Positions 10,831-23,600 of a stretch of DNA of 64,000 nucleotides are shown piece by piece. Origin of the DNA: Rallus limicola (lineage: Eukaryota; Chordata; Aves; Gruiformes; Rallidae); contig JAKCOZ010000220.1 in NCBI GenBank assembly GCA_022605955.1, positions 341,337 through 405,336 on the forward strand, in the 5' to 3' direction. The notes beneath the pieces were generated by a model that saw only the letters and a program-made list of their open reading frames with translations, was not told the DNA's origin and made no database searches. How positions within the stretch are numbered: position 1 is the stretch's first letter; each line of letters starts with the position of its first letter. The translations under genes were made by a program, and so were the position numbers.

Positions 10831-13429
10831 GGCCTGAAAGGCATAGCTTGTCTGAAACCTCCTAACAGGACACACGAGCAGACCCTGTCACTTTGGCTCT
10901 CAGCCTTTTCCTTTGCCTGGAAAGAGTGAACATGCCTGGAACCTCCTACGGTGCTTTTCTCGGCCCTAGCAGACTGCAGTTCAAAACATGATAAACGTCC
11001 AGCAATAACTCCCAAAGTAAAGAAGCTAGGACTGAAAGGCATAGCTTGTCTGAAACCACCTAACAGGACACACGAGCAGACCCTGTCACTTTGGCTCTCA
11101 GCCTTTTCCTTTGCCTGGAAAGAGGGAACATGCCTGGAACCTCTTACAGTGCTTTTCTCGGCCCTAGCAGACTGCAGTTCAAAACATGCTAAACGTCCAG
11201 CAATAACTCCCAAAGTAAAGAAGCTAGGCCTGAAAGGCATAGCTTGTCTGAAACCTCATCACAGGACACACGAGCAGACCCTGTCACTTTGGCTCTCAGC
11301 CTTTTCCTTTGCCTGGAAAGAGTGAACATGCCTGGAACCTCCTACGGTGCTTTTCTCGGCCCTAGCAGACTGCAGTTCAAAACATGCTAAACGTCCAGCA
11401 ATAACTCCCAAAGTAAAGAAGCTAGGCCTGAAAGGCATAGCTTGTCTGAAACCTCCTAACAGGACACACGAGCAGACCCTGTCACTTTGGCTCTCAGCCT
11501 TTTCCTTTGCCTGGAAAGAGGGAACATGCCTGGAACCTCCTACGGTGCTTTTCTCGGCCCTAGCAGACTGCAGTTCAAAACATGCTAAACGTCCAGCAAT
11601 AACTCCCAAAGTAAAGAAGCTAGGCCTGAAAGGCATAGCTTGTCTGAAACCACCTAACAGGACACACGAGCACACCCTGTCACTTTGGCTCTCAGCCTTT
11701 TCCTTTGCCTGGAAAGAGGGAACATGCCTGGAACCTCCCACAGTGCTTTTCTCGGCCCTAGCAGACTGCAGTTCAAAACATGCTAAACGTCCAGCAATAA
11801 CTCCCAAAGTAAAGAAGCTAGGCCTGAAAGGCATAGCTTGTCTGAAACCTCCTAACAGGACACACGAGCAGACCCTGTCACTTTGGCTCTCAGGCTTTTC
11901 CTTTGCCTGGAAAGAGGGAACATGCCTGGAACCTCCTACGGTGCTTTTCTCGGCCCTAGCAGACTGCAGTTCAAAACATGCTAAACGTCCAGCAATAACT
12001 CCCAAAGTAAAGAAGCTAGGCCTGAAAGGCATAGCTTGTCTGAAACCTCCTAACAGGACACACGAGCAGACCCTGTCACTTTGGCTCTCAGCCTTTTCCT
12101 TTGCCTGGAAAGAGGGAACATGCCTGGAACCTCCTACGGTGCTTTTCTCGGCCCTAGCAGACTGCAGTTCAAAACATGCTAAACGTCCAGCAATAACTCC
12201 CAAAGTAAAGAAGCTAGGCCTGAAAGGCATAGCTTGTCTGAAACCTCCTAACAGGACACACCAGCAGACCCTGTCACTTTGGCTCTCAGCCTTTTCCTTT
12301 GCCTGGAAAGAGGGAACATGCCTGGAACCTCCTACGGTGCTTTTCTCGGCCCTAGCAGACTGCAGTTCAAAACATGCTAAACGTCCAGCAATAACTCCCA
12401 AAGTAAAGAAGCGAGGCCTGAAAGGCATAGCTTGTCTGAAACCTCCTAACAGGACACACGAGCAGACCCTGTCGCTTTGGCTCTCAGCCTTTTTCTTTGC
12501 CTGGAAAGAGGGAACATGCCTGGAACCTCCTACGGTGCTTTTCTCGGCCCTAGCAGACTGCAGTTCAAAACATGCTAAACCTCCAGCAATAACTCCCAAA
12601 GTAAAGAAGCTAGGCCTGAAAGGCATAGCTTGTCTGAAACCTCCTAACAGGACACACGAGCAGACCCTGTCACTTTGGCTCTCAGCCTTTTCCTTTGCCT
12701 GGAAAGAGGGAACATGCCTGGAACCTCCTATGGTGCTTTTCTCAGCCCTAGCAGACTGCAGTTCAAAACATGCTAAACGTCCAGCAATAACTCCCAAAGT
12801 AAAGAAGCTAGGCCTGAAAGGCATAGCTTGTCTGAAACCTCCTAGCAGGACACACGAGCAGACACTGTCACTTTGGCTCTCAGCCTTTTCCTTTGCCTGG
12901 AAAGAGGGAACATGCCTGGAACCTCCTACGGTGCTTTTCTCGGCCCTAGCAGACTGCAGTTCAAAACATGCTAAACGTCCAGCAATAACTCCCAAAGTAA
13001 AGAAGCTAGGCCTGAAAGGCATAGCTTGTCTGAAACCTCCTAACAGGACACACGAGCAGACCCTGTCACTTTGGCTCTCAGCCTTTTCCTTTGTTTGGAA
13101 AGAGGGAACATGCCTGGAACCTCCTACGGTGCTTTTCTCGGCCCTAGCAGACTGCAGTTCAAAACATGCTAAACGTCCAGCAATAACTCCCAAAGTAAAG
13201 AAGCTAGGCCTGAAAGGCATAGCTTGTCTGAAACCTCCTAACAGGACACACGAGCAGACCCTGTCACTTTGGCTCTCAGCCTTTTCCTTTGCCTGGAAAG
13301 AGGGAACATGCCTGGAACCTCCTACGGTGCTTTACTCGGCCCTAGCAGACTGCAATTCAAAACATGCTAAACGTCCAGCAATAACTCCCAAAGTAAAGAA
13401 GCTAGGCCTGAAAGGCATAGCTTGTCTGA

Positions 13430-15470
13430 AACCTCCTAACAGGACACACGAGCAGACCCTGTCACTTTGGCTCTCAGCCTTTTCCTTTGCCTGGAAAGAG
13501 GGAACATGCCTGGAACGTCCTACGGTGCTTTTCTCGGCCCTAGCAGACTGCAGTTAAAAACATGCTAAACGTCCAGCAATAACTCCCAAAGTAAAGAAGC
13601 GAGGCCTGAAAGGCATAGCTTGTCTGAAACCTCCTAACAGGACACACGAGCAGACCCTGTCACTTTGGCTCTCAGCCTTTTCCTTTGCCTGGAAAGAGGG
13701 AACATGCCTGGAACCTCCTACGGTGCTTTTCTCGGCCCTAGCAGACTGCAGTTCAAAACATGCTAAACGTCCAGCAATAACTCCCAAAGTAAAGAAGCGA
13801 GGCCTGAAAGGCATAGCTTGTCTGAAACCTCCTAACAGGACACACGAGCAGACCCTGTCACTTTGGCTCTCAGCCTTTTCCTTTGCCTGGAAAGAGGGAA
13901 AATGCCTGGAACCTCCTACGGTGCTTTTCTCGGCCCTAGCAGACTGCAGTTCAAAACATGCTAAACGTCCAGCAATAACTCCCAAAGTAAAGAAGCTAGG
14001 CCTGAAAGGCATAGCTTGTTTGAAACCTCCTAATAGGACACACGAGCAGACCCTGTCACTTTGGCTCTCAGCCTTTTCCTTTGCCTGGAAAGAGTGAACA
14101 TGCCTGGAACCTCCTACGGTGCTTTTCTCGGCCCTAGCAGACTGCAGTTCAAAACATGCTAAACGTCCAGCAATAACTCCCAAAGTAAAGAAGCTAGGCC
14201 TGAAAGGCATAGCTTGTCTGAAACCTCCTAACAGGACACACGAGCAGACCCTGTCACTTTGGCTCTCAGCCTTTTCCTTTGCCTGGAAAGAGGGAACATG
14301 CCTGGAACCTCCTACGGTGCTTTTCTCGGCCCTAGCAGACTGCAGTTCAAAACATGCTAAATGTCCAGCAATAACTCCCAAAGTAAAGAAGCTAGGCCTG
14401 AAAGGCATAGCTTGTCTGAAACCTCCTCACAGGACACACGAGCAGACCCTGTCACTTTGGCTCTCAGCCTTTTCCTTTGCCTGGAAAGAGGGAACATGCC
14501 TGGAACCTCCTACGGTGCTTTTCTCGGCCCTAGCAGACTGCAGTTCAAAACATGCTAAACGTCCAGCAATAACTCCCAAAGTAAAGAAGCGAGGCCTGAA
14601 AGGCATAGCTTGTCTGAAACCTCCTAACAGGACACAGGAGCAGACCCTGTCACTTTGGCTCTCAGCCTTTTCCTTTGCCTGGAAAGAGGGAACATGCCTG
14701 GAACATCCTACGGTGCTTTTCTCGGCCCTACCAGACTGCAGCTCAAAACATGCTAAACGTCCAGCAATAACTCCCAAAGTAAAGAAGCTAGGCCTGAAAG
14801 GCATAGCTTGTCTGAAACCTCCTAACAGGACACACGAGCAGACCCTGTCACTTTGGCTCTCAGCCTTTTCCTTTGCCTGGAAAGAGTGAACATGCCTGGA
14901 ACCTCCTACGGTGCTTTTCTCGGCCCTAGCAGACTGCAGTTCAAAACATGATAAACGTCCAGCAATAACTCCCAAAGTAAAGAAGCTAGGCCTGAAAGGC
15001 ATAGCTTGTCTGAAACCTCCTAACAGGACACACGAGCAGACCCTGTCACTTTGGCTCTCAGCCTTTTCCTTTGCCTGGAAAGAGGGAACATGCCTGGAAC
15101 CTCCTATGGTGCTTTTCTCAGCCCTAGCAGACTGCAGTTCAAAACATGCTAAACGTCCAGCAATAACTCCCAAAGTAAACAAGCTAGGCCTGAAAGGCAT
15201 AGCTTGTCTGAAACCTCCTAGCAGGACACACGAGCAGACACTGTCACTTTGGCTCTCAGCCTTTTCCTTTGCCTGGAAAGAGGGAACATGCCTGGAACCT
15301 CCTACGGTGCTTTTCTCGGCCCTAGCAGACTGCAGTTCAAAACATGCTAAACGTCCAGCAATAACTCCCAAAGTAAAGAAGCTAGGCCTGAAAGGCATAG
15401 CTTGTCTGAAACCTCCTAACAGGACACACGAGCAGACCCTGTCACTTTGGCTCTCAGCCTTTTCCTTTGC
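13430..15470 (+). repeat. 13-unit higher-order duplication, left copy
   Basis: An ordered marker set recurs exactly 2,574 bp (13 x 198) downstream: CAGTTAAAAAC (13,553 and 16,127), GGGAAAATGCC, GTTTGAAACCTCCTAATAGG, GAGTGAACA (14,097 and 16,671), AAATGTCC, CCTCACAGG, ACAGGAGCAG, TACCAGACTG (14,729 and 17,303), GAGTGAACA with the following CATGATAAA (14,889 and 17,463), and GTAAACAAGC. The match ends where the right copy has GTTTGG (18,045) and the left has GCCTGG. This is one of the clearest recent segment duplications in the window. Confidence 0.85.
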
Positions 15471-16003
15471 CTGGAAAGAGGGAACATGCCTGGAACCTCC
15501 TACGGTGCTTTTCTCGGCCCTAGCAGACTGCAATTCAAAACATGCTAAACGTCCAGCAATAACTCCCAAAGTAAAGAAGCTAGGCCTGAAAGGCATAGCT
15601 TGTCTGAAACCTCCTAACAGGACACACGAGCAGACCCTGTCACTTTGGCTCTCAGCCTTTTCCTTTGCCTGGAAAGAGGGAACATGCCTGGAACCTCCTA
15701 CGGTGCTTTTCTCGGCCCTAGCAGACTGCAGTTCAAAACATGCTAAACGTCCAGCAATAACTCCCAAAGTAAAGAAGCTAGGCCTGAAAGGCATAGCTTG
15801 TCTGAAACCTCCTAACAGGACACACGAGCAGACCCTGTCACTTTGGCTCTCAGCCTTTTCCTTTGCCTGGAAAGAGGGAACATGCCTGGAACCTCCTACG
15901 GTGCTTTTCTCGGCCCTAGCAGACTGCAGTTCAAAACATGCTAAACGTCCAGCAATAACTCCCAAAGTAAAGAAGCGAGGCCTGAAAGGCATAGCTTGTC
16001 TGA

Positions 16004-18044
16004 AACCTCCTAACAGGACACACGAGCAGACCCTGTCACTTTGGCTCTCAGCCTTTTCCTTTGCCTGGAAAGAGGGAACATGCCTGGAACGTCCTACGGT
16101 GCTTTTCTCGGCCCTAGCAGACTGCAGTTAAAAACATGCTAAACGTCCAGCAATAACTCCCAAAGTAAAGAAGCGAGGCCTGAAAGGCATAGCTTGTCTG
16201 AAACCTCCTAACAGGACACACGAGCAGACCCTGTCACTTTGGCTCTCAGCCTTTTCCTTTGCCTGGAAAGAGGGAACATGCCTGGAACCTCCTACGGTGC
16301 TTTTCTCGGCCCTAGCAGACTGCAGTTCAAAACATGCTAAACGTCCAGCAATAACTCCCAAAGTAAAGAAGCGAGGCCTGAAAGGCATAGCTTGTCTGAA
16401 ACCTCCTAACAGGACACACGAGCAGACCCTGTCACTTTGGCTCTCAGCCTTTTCCTTTGCCTGGAAAGAGGGAAAATGCCTGGAACCTCCTACGGTGCTT
16501 TTCTCGGCCCTAGCAGACTGCAGTTCAAAACATGCTAAACGTCCAGCAATAACTCCCAAAGTAAAGAAGCTAGGCCTGAAAGGCATAGCTTGTTTGAAAC
16601 CTCCTAATAGGACACACGAGCAGACCCTGTCACTTTGGCTCTCAGCCTTTTCCTTTGCCTGGAAAGAGTGAACATGCCTGGAACCTCCTACGGTGCTTTT
16701 CTCGGCCCTAGCAGACTGCAGTTCAAAACATGCTAAACGTCCAGCAATAACTCCCAAAGTAAAGAAGCTAGGCCTGAAAGGCATAGCTTGTCTGAAACCT
16801 CCTAACAGGACACACGAGCAGACCCTGTCACTTTGGCTCTCAGCCTTTTCCTTTGCCTGGAAAGAGGGAACATGCCTGGAACCTCCTACGGTGCTTTTCT
16901 CGGCCCTAGCAGACTGCAGTTCAAAACATGCTAAATGTCCAGCAATAACTCCCAAAGTAAAGAAGCTAGGCCTGAAAGGCATAGCTTGTCTGAAACCTCC
17001 TCACAGGACACACGAGCAGACCCTGTCACTTTGGCTCTCAGCCTTTTCCTTTGCCTGGAAAGAGGGAACATGCCTGGAACCTCCTACGGTGCTTTTCTCG
17101 GCCCTAGCAGACTGCAGTTCAAAACATGCTAAACGTCCAGCAATAACTCCCAAAGTAAAGAAGCGAGGCCTGAAAGGCATAGCTTGTCTGAAACCTCCTA
17201 ACAGGACACAGGAGCAGACCCTGTCACTTTGGCTCTCAGCCTTTTCCTTTGCCTGGAAAGAGGGAACATGCCTGGAACATCCTACGGTGCTTTTCTCGGC
17301 CCTACCAGACTGCAGCTCAAAACATGCTAAACGTCCAGCAATAACTCCCAAAGTAAAGAAGCTAGGCCTGAAAGGCATAGCTTGTCTGAAACCTCCTAAC
17401 AGGACACACGAGCAGACCCTGTCACTTTGGCTCTCAGCCTTTTCCTTTGCCTGGAAAGAGTGAACATGCCTGGAACCTCCTACGGTGCTTTTCTCGGCCC
17501 TAGCAGACTGCAGTTCAAAACATGATAAACGTCCAGCAATAACTCCCAAAGTAAAGAAGCTAGGCCTGAAAGGCATAGCTTGTCTGAAACCTCCTAACAG
17601 GACACACGAGCAGACCCTGTCACTTTGGCTCTCAGCCTTTTCCTTTGCCTGGAAAGAGGGAACATGCCTGGAACCTCCTATGGTGCTTTTCTCAGCCCTA
17701 GCAGACTGCAGTTCAAAACATGCTAAACGTCCAGCAATAACTCCCAAAGTAAACAAGCTAGGCCTGAAAGGCATAGCTTGTCTGAAACCTCCTAGCAGGA
17801 CACACGAGCAGACACTGTCACTTTGGCTCTCAGCCTTTTCCTTTGCCTGGAAAGAGGGAACATGCCTGGAACCTCCTACGGTGCTTTTCTCGGCCCTAGC
17901 AGACTGCAGTTCAAAACATGCTAAACGTCCAGCAATAACTCCCAAAGTAAAGAAGCTAGGCCTGAAAGGCATAGCTTGTCTGAAACCTCCTAACAGGACA
18001 CACGAGCAGACCCTGTCACTTTGGCTCTCAGCCTTTTCCTTTGT
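16004..18044 (+). repeat. 13-unit higher-order duplication, right copy
   Basis: Partner of 13,430-15,470. The rare marker GTAAACAAGC occurs in the window only in these two copies (near 15,174 and 17,748), and CAGTTAAAAAC likewise only at 13,553 and 16,127. That supports one event copying the whole stretch rather than repeated mutation. Confidence 0.85.
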
Positions 18045-19699
18045 TTGGAAAGAGGGAACATGCCTGGAACCTCCTACGGTGCTTTTCTCGGCCCTAGCAG
18101 ACTGCAGTTCAAAACATGCTAAACGTCCAGCAATAACTCCCAAAGTAAAGAAGCTAGGCCTGAAAGGCATAGCTTGTCTGAAACCTCCTAACAGGACACA
18201 CGAGCAGACCCTGTCACTTTGGCTCTCAGCCTTTTCCTTTGCCTGGAAAGAGGGAACATGCCTGGAGCGTCCTACGGTGCTTTTCTCGGCCCTAGCAGAC
18301 TGCAGTTCAAAACATGCTAAACGTCCAGCAATAACTCCCAAAGTAAAGAAGCGAGGCCTGAAAGGCATAGCTTGTCTGAAACCTCCTAACAGGACACACA
18401 AGCAGACCCTGTCACTTTGGCTCTCAGCCTTTTCCTTTGCCTGGAAAGAGGGAACATGCCTGGAACCTCCTACGGTGCTTTTCTCGGCCCTAGCAGACTG
18501 CAGTTCAAAACATGCTAAACGTCCAGCAATAACTCCCAAAGTAAAGAAGCGAGGCCTGAAAGGCATAGCTTGTCTGAAACCTCCTAACAGGACACACGAG
18601 CAGACCCTGTCACTTTGGCTCTCAGCCTTTTCCTTTGCCTGGAAAGAGGGAACATGCCTGGAACCTCCTACGGTGCTTTTCTCGGCCCTAGCAGACTGCA
18701 GTTCAAAACATGCTAAACGTCCAGCAATAACTCCCAAAGTAAAGAAGCTAGGCCTGAAAGGCATAGCTTGTTTGAAACCTCCTAATAGGACACACGAGCA
18801 GACCCTGTCACTTTGGCTCTCAGCCTTTTCCTTTGCCTGGAAAGAGGGAACATGCCTGGAACCTCCTACGGTGCTTTTCTCGGCCCTAGCAGACTGCAGT
18901 TCAAAACATGCTAAACGTCCAGCAATAACTCCCAAAGTAAAGAAGCTAGACCTGAAAGGCATAGCTTGTCTGAAACCTCCTAACAGGACACACGAGCAGA
19001 CCCTGTCACTTTGGCTCTCAGCCTTTCTCTTTGCCTGGAAAGAGGGAACATGCCTGGAACCTCCTACGGTGCTTTTCTCGGCCCTAGCAGACTGCAGTTC
19101 AAAACATGCTAAACGTCCAGCAATAACTCCCAAAGTAAAGAAGCTAGGCCTGAAAGGCATAGCTTGTCTGAAACCTCCTCACAGGACACACGAGCAGACC
19201 CTGTCACTTTGGCTCTCAGCCTTTTCCTTTGCCTGGAAAGAGGGAACATGCCTGGAACCTCCTACTGTGCTTTTCTCGGCCCTAGCAGACTGCAGTTCAA
19301 AACATGCTAAACGTCCAGCAATAACTCCCAAAGTAAAGAAGCTAGGCCTGAAAGGCATAGCTTGTCTGAAACCTCCTAACAGGACACACGAGCAGACCCT
19401 GTCACTTTGGCTCTCAGCCTTTTCCTTTGCCTGGAAAGAGGGAACATGCCTGGAACCTCCTACGGTGCTTTTCTCGGCCCTAGCAGACTGCAGTTCAAAA
19501 CATGCTAAACGTCCAGCAATAACTCCCAAAGTAAAGAAGCTAGGCCTGAAAGGCATAGCTTGTCTGAAACCTCCTAACAGGACACACGAGCAGACCCTGT
19601 CACTTTGGCTCTCAGCCTTTTCCTTTGCCTGGAAAGAGGGAACATGCCTGGAACCTCCTACGGTGCTTTTCTCGGCCCTAGCAGACTGCAGTTCAATAC

Positions 19700-20660
19700 A
19701 TGCTAAACGTCCAGCAATAACTCCCAAAGTAAAGAAGCGAGGCCTGAAAGGCATAGCTTGTCTGAAACCTCCTAACAGGACACACGAGCAGACCCTGTCA
19801 CTTTGGCTCTCAGCCTTTTCCTTTGCCTGGAAAGAGGGAACATGCCTGGAACCTCCTACGGTGCTTTTCTCGGCCCTAGCAGACTGCAGTTCAAAACATG
19901 CTAAACGTCCAGCAATAACTCCCAAAGTAAAGAAGCGAGGCCTGAAAGGCATAGCTTGTCTGAAACCTCCTAACAGGACACACGAGCAGACCCTGTCGCT
20001 TTGGCTCTCAGCCTTTTCCTTTGCCCCGAAAGAGGGAACATGCCTGGAACCTCCTACGGTGCTTTTCTCGGCCCTAGCAGACTGCAGTTCAAAACATGCT
20101 AAACGTCCAGCAATAACTCCCAAAGTAAAGAAGCTAGGCCTGAAAGGCATAGCTTGTCTGAAACCTCCTAACAGGACACACGAGCAGACCCTGTCACTTT
20201 GGCTCTCAGCCTTTTCCTTTGCCTGGAAAGAGTGAACATGCCTGGAACCTCCTACGGTGCTTTTCTCGGCCCTAGCAGACTGCAGTTCAAAACATGATAA
20301 ACGTCCAGCAATAACTCCCAAAGTAAAGAAGCTAGGCCTGAAAGGCATAGCTTGTCTGAAACCTCCTAACAGGACACACGAGAAAACCCTGTCACTTTGG
20401 CTCTCAGCCTTTTCCTTTGCCTGGAAAGAGGGAACATGCCTGGAACCTCCTACGGTGCTTTTCTCGGCCCTAGCAGACTGCAGTTCAAAACATGCTAAAC
20501 GTCCAGCAATAACTCCCAAAGTAAAGAAGCTAGGACTGAAAGGCATAGCTTGTCTGAAACCACCTAACAGGACACACGAGCAGACCCTGTCACTTTGGCT
20601 CTCAGCCTTTTCCTTTGCCTGGAAAGAGGGAACATGCCTGGAACCTCCTACAGTGCTTTT
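19700..20660 (+). repeat. Block repeated near 31,380-32,340 (59-unit offset)
   Basis: CAATACATG, TTGCCCCGAAAG (20,021 and 31,703), GAGTGAACA with CATGATAAA (20,235 and 31,917) and the otherwise rare GAGAAAACC (20,380 and 32,062) recur in the same order 11,682 bp apart (59 x 198). GAGAAAACC is seen only at these two places, so the two blocks share ancestry despite the long distance. Confidence 0.75.
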
Positions 20661-23600
20661 CTCGGCCCTAGCAGACTGCAGTTCAAAACATGCTAAACGT
20701 CCAGCAATAACTCCCAAAGTAAAGAAGCTAGGCCTGAAAGGCATAGCTTGTCTGAAACCTCATCACAGGACACACGAGCAGACCCTGTCACTTTGGCTCT
20801 CAGCCTTTTCCTTTGCCTGGAAAGAGTGAACATGCCTGGAACCTCCTACGGTGCTTTTCTCGGCCCTAGCAGACTGCAGTTCAAAACATGCTAAACGTCC
20901 AGCAATAACTCCCAAAGTAAAGAAGCTAGGCCTGAAAGGCATAGCTTGTCTGAAACCTCCTAACAGGACACACGAGCAGACCCTGTCACTTTGGCTCTCA
21001 GCCTTTTCCTTTGCCTGGAAAGAGGGAACATGCCTGGAACCTCCCACGGTGCTTTTCTCGGCCCTAGCAGACTGCAGTTCAAAACATGCTAAACGTCCAG
21101 CAATAACTCCCAAAGTAAAGAAGCTAGGCCTGAAAGGCATAGCTTGTCTGAAACCTCATCACAGGACACACGAGCAGACCCTGTCACTTTGGCTCTCAGC
21201 CTTTTCCTTTGCCTGGAAAGAGTGAACATGCCTGGAACCTCCTACGGTGCTTTTCTCGGCCCTAGCAGACTGCAGTTCAAAACATGCTAAACGTCCAGCA
21301 ATAACTCCCAAAGTAAAGAAGCTAGGCCTGAAAGGCATAGCTTGTCTGAAACCACCTAACAGGACACACGAGCAGACCCTGTCACTTTGGCTCTCAGCCT
21401 TTTCCTTTGCCTGGAAAGAGGGAACATGCCTGGAACCTCCCACAGTGCTTTTCTCGGCCCTAGCAGACTGCAGTTCAAAACATGCTAAACGTCCAGCAAT
21501 AACTCCCAAAGTAAAGAAGCTAGGCCTGAAAGGCATAGCTTGTCTGAAACCTCCTAACAGGACACACGAGCAGACCCTGTCACTTTGGCTCTCAGCCTTT
21601 TCCTTTGCCTGGAAAGAGGGAACATGCCTGGAACCTCCTACGGTGCTTTTCTCGGCCCTAGCAGACTGCAGTTCAAAACATGCTAAACGTCCAGCAATAA
21701 CTCCCAAAGTAAAGAAGCTAGGCCTGAAAGGCATAGCTTGTCTGAAACCTCCTAACAGGACACACGAGCAGACCCTGTCACTTTGGCTCTCAGCCTTTTC
21801 CTTTGCCTGGAAAGAGGGAACATGCCTGGAACCTCCTACGGTGCTTTTCTCGGCCCTAGCAGACTGCAGTTCAAAACATGCTAAACGTCCAGCAATAACT
21901 CCCAAAGTAAAGAAGCTAGGCCTGAAAGGCATAGCTTGTCTGAAACCTCCTAACAGGACACACCAGCAGACCCTGTCACTTTGGCTCTCAGCCTTTTCCT
22001 TTGCCTGGAAAGAGGGAACATGCCTGGAACCTCCTACGGTGCTTTTCTCGGCCCTAGCAGACTGCAGTTCAAAACATGCTAAACGTCCAGCAATAACTCC
22101 CAAAGTAAAGAAGCGAGGCCTGAAAGGCATAGCTTGTCTGAAACCTCCTAACAGGACACACGAGCAGACCCTGTCGCTTTGGCTCTCAGCCTTTTCCTTT
22201 GCCTGGAAAGAGGGAACATGCCTGGAACCTCTTACGGTGCTTTTCTCGGCCCTAGCAGACTGCAGTTCAAAACATGCTAAACCTCCAGCAATAACTCCCA
22301 AAGTAAAGAAGCTAGGCCTGAAAGGCATAGCTTGTCTGAAACCTCCTAACAGGACACACGAGCAGACCCTGTCACTTTGGCTCTCAGCCTTTTCCTTTGC
22401 CTGGAAAGAGGGAACATGCCTGGAACCTCCTATGGTGCTTTTCTCAGCCCTAGCAGACTGCAGTTCAAAACATGCTAAACGTCCAGCAATAACTCCCAAA
22501 GTAAAGAAGCTAGGCCTGAAAGGCATAGCTTGTCTGAAACCTCATCACAGGACACACGAGCAGACCCTGTCACTTTGGCTCTCAGCCTTTTCCTTTGCCT
22601 GGAAAGAGGGAACATGCCTGGAACCTCCTACGGTGCTTTTCTCGGCCCTAGCAGACTGCAGTTCAAAACATGCTAAACGTCCAGCAATAACTCCCAAAGT
22701 AAAGAAGCTAGGCCTGAAAGGCATAGCTTGTCTGAAACCTCCTAACAGGACACACGAGCAGACCCTGTCACTTTGGCTCTCAGCCTTTTCCTTTGTTTGG
22801 AAAGAGGGAACATGCCTGGAACCTCCTACGGTGCTTTTCTCGGCCCTAGCAGACTGCAGTTCAAAACATGCTAAACGTCCAGCAATAACTCCCAAAGTAA
22901 AGAAGCTAGGCCTGAAAGGCATAGCTTGTCTGAAACCTCCTAACAGGACACACGAGCAGACCCTGTCACTTTGGCTCTCAGCCTTTTCCTTTGCCTGGAA
23001 AGAGGGAACATGCCTGGAACCTCCTACGGTGCTTTTCTCGGCCCTAGCAGACTGCAATTCAAAACATGCTAAACGTCCAGCAATAACTCCCAAAGTAAAG
23101 AAGCTAGGCCTGAAAGGCATAGCTTGTCTGAAACCTCCTAACAGGACACACGAGCAGCCCCTGTCACTTTGGCTCTCAGCCTTTTCCTTTGCCTGGAAAG
23201 AGGGAACATGCCTGGAACCTCCTACGGTGCTTTTCTCGGCCCTAGCAGACTGCAGTTCAAAACATGCTAAACGTCCAGCAATAACTCCCAAAGTAAAGAA
23301 GCTAGGCCTGAAAGGCATAGCTTGTCTGAAACCTCCTAACAGGACACACGAGCAGACCCTGTCACTTTGGCTCTCAGCCTTTTCCTTTGCCTGGAAAGAG
23401 GGAACATGCCTGGAACCTCCTACGGTGCTTTTCTCGGCCCTAGCAGACTGCAGTTCAAAACATGCTAAACGTCCAGCAATAACTCCCAAAGTAAAGAAGC
23501 GAGGCCTGAAAGGCATAGCTTGTCTGAAACCTCCTAACAGGACACACGAGCAGACCCTGTCACTTTGGCTCTCAGCCTTTTCCTTTGCCTGGAAAGAGGG

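Noticed and set aside
14361..17132. Short ATG-started frames of 65 codons at 14,361 and 16,935
   Set aside because: They exist only because AACGTCC became AATGTCC in the two copies of a 13-unit duplication, and they lie in another frame of the same repeat.
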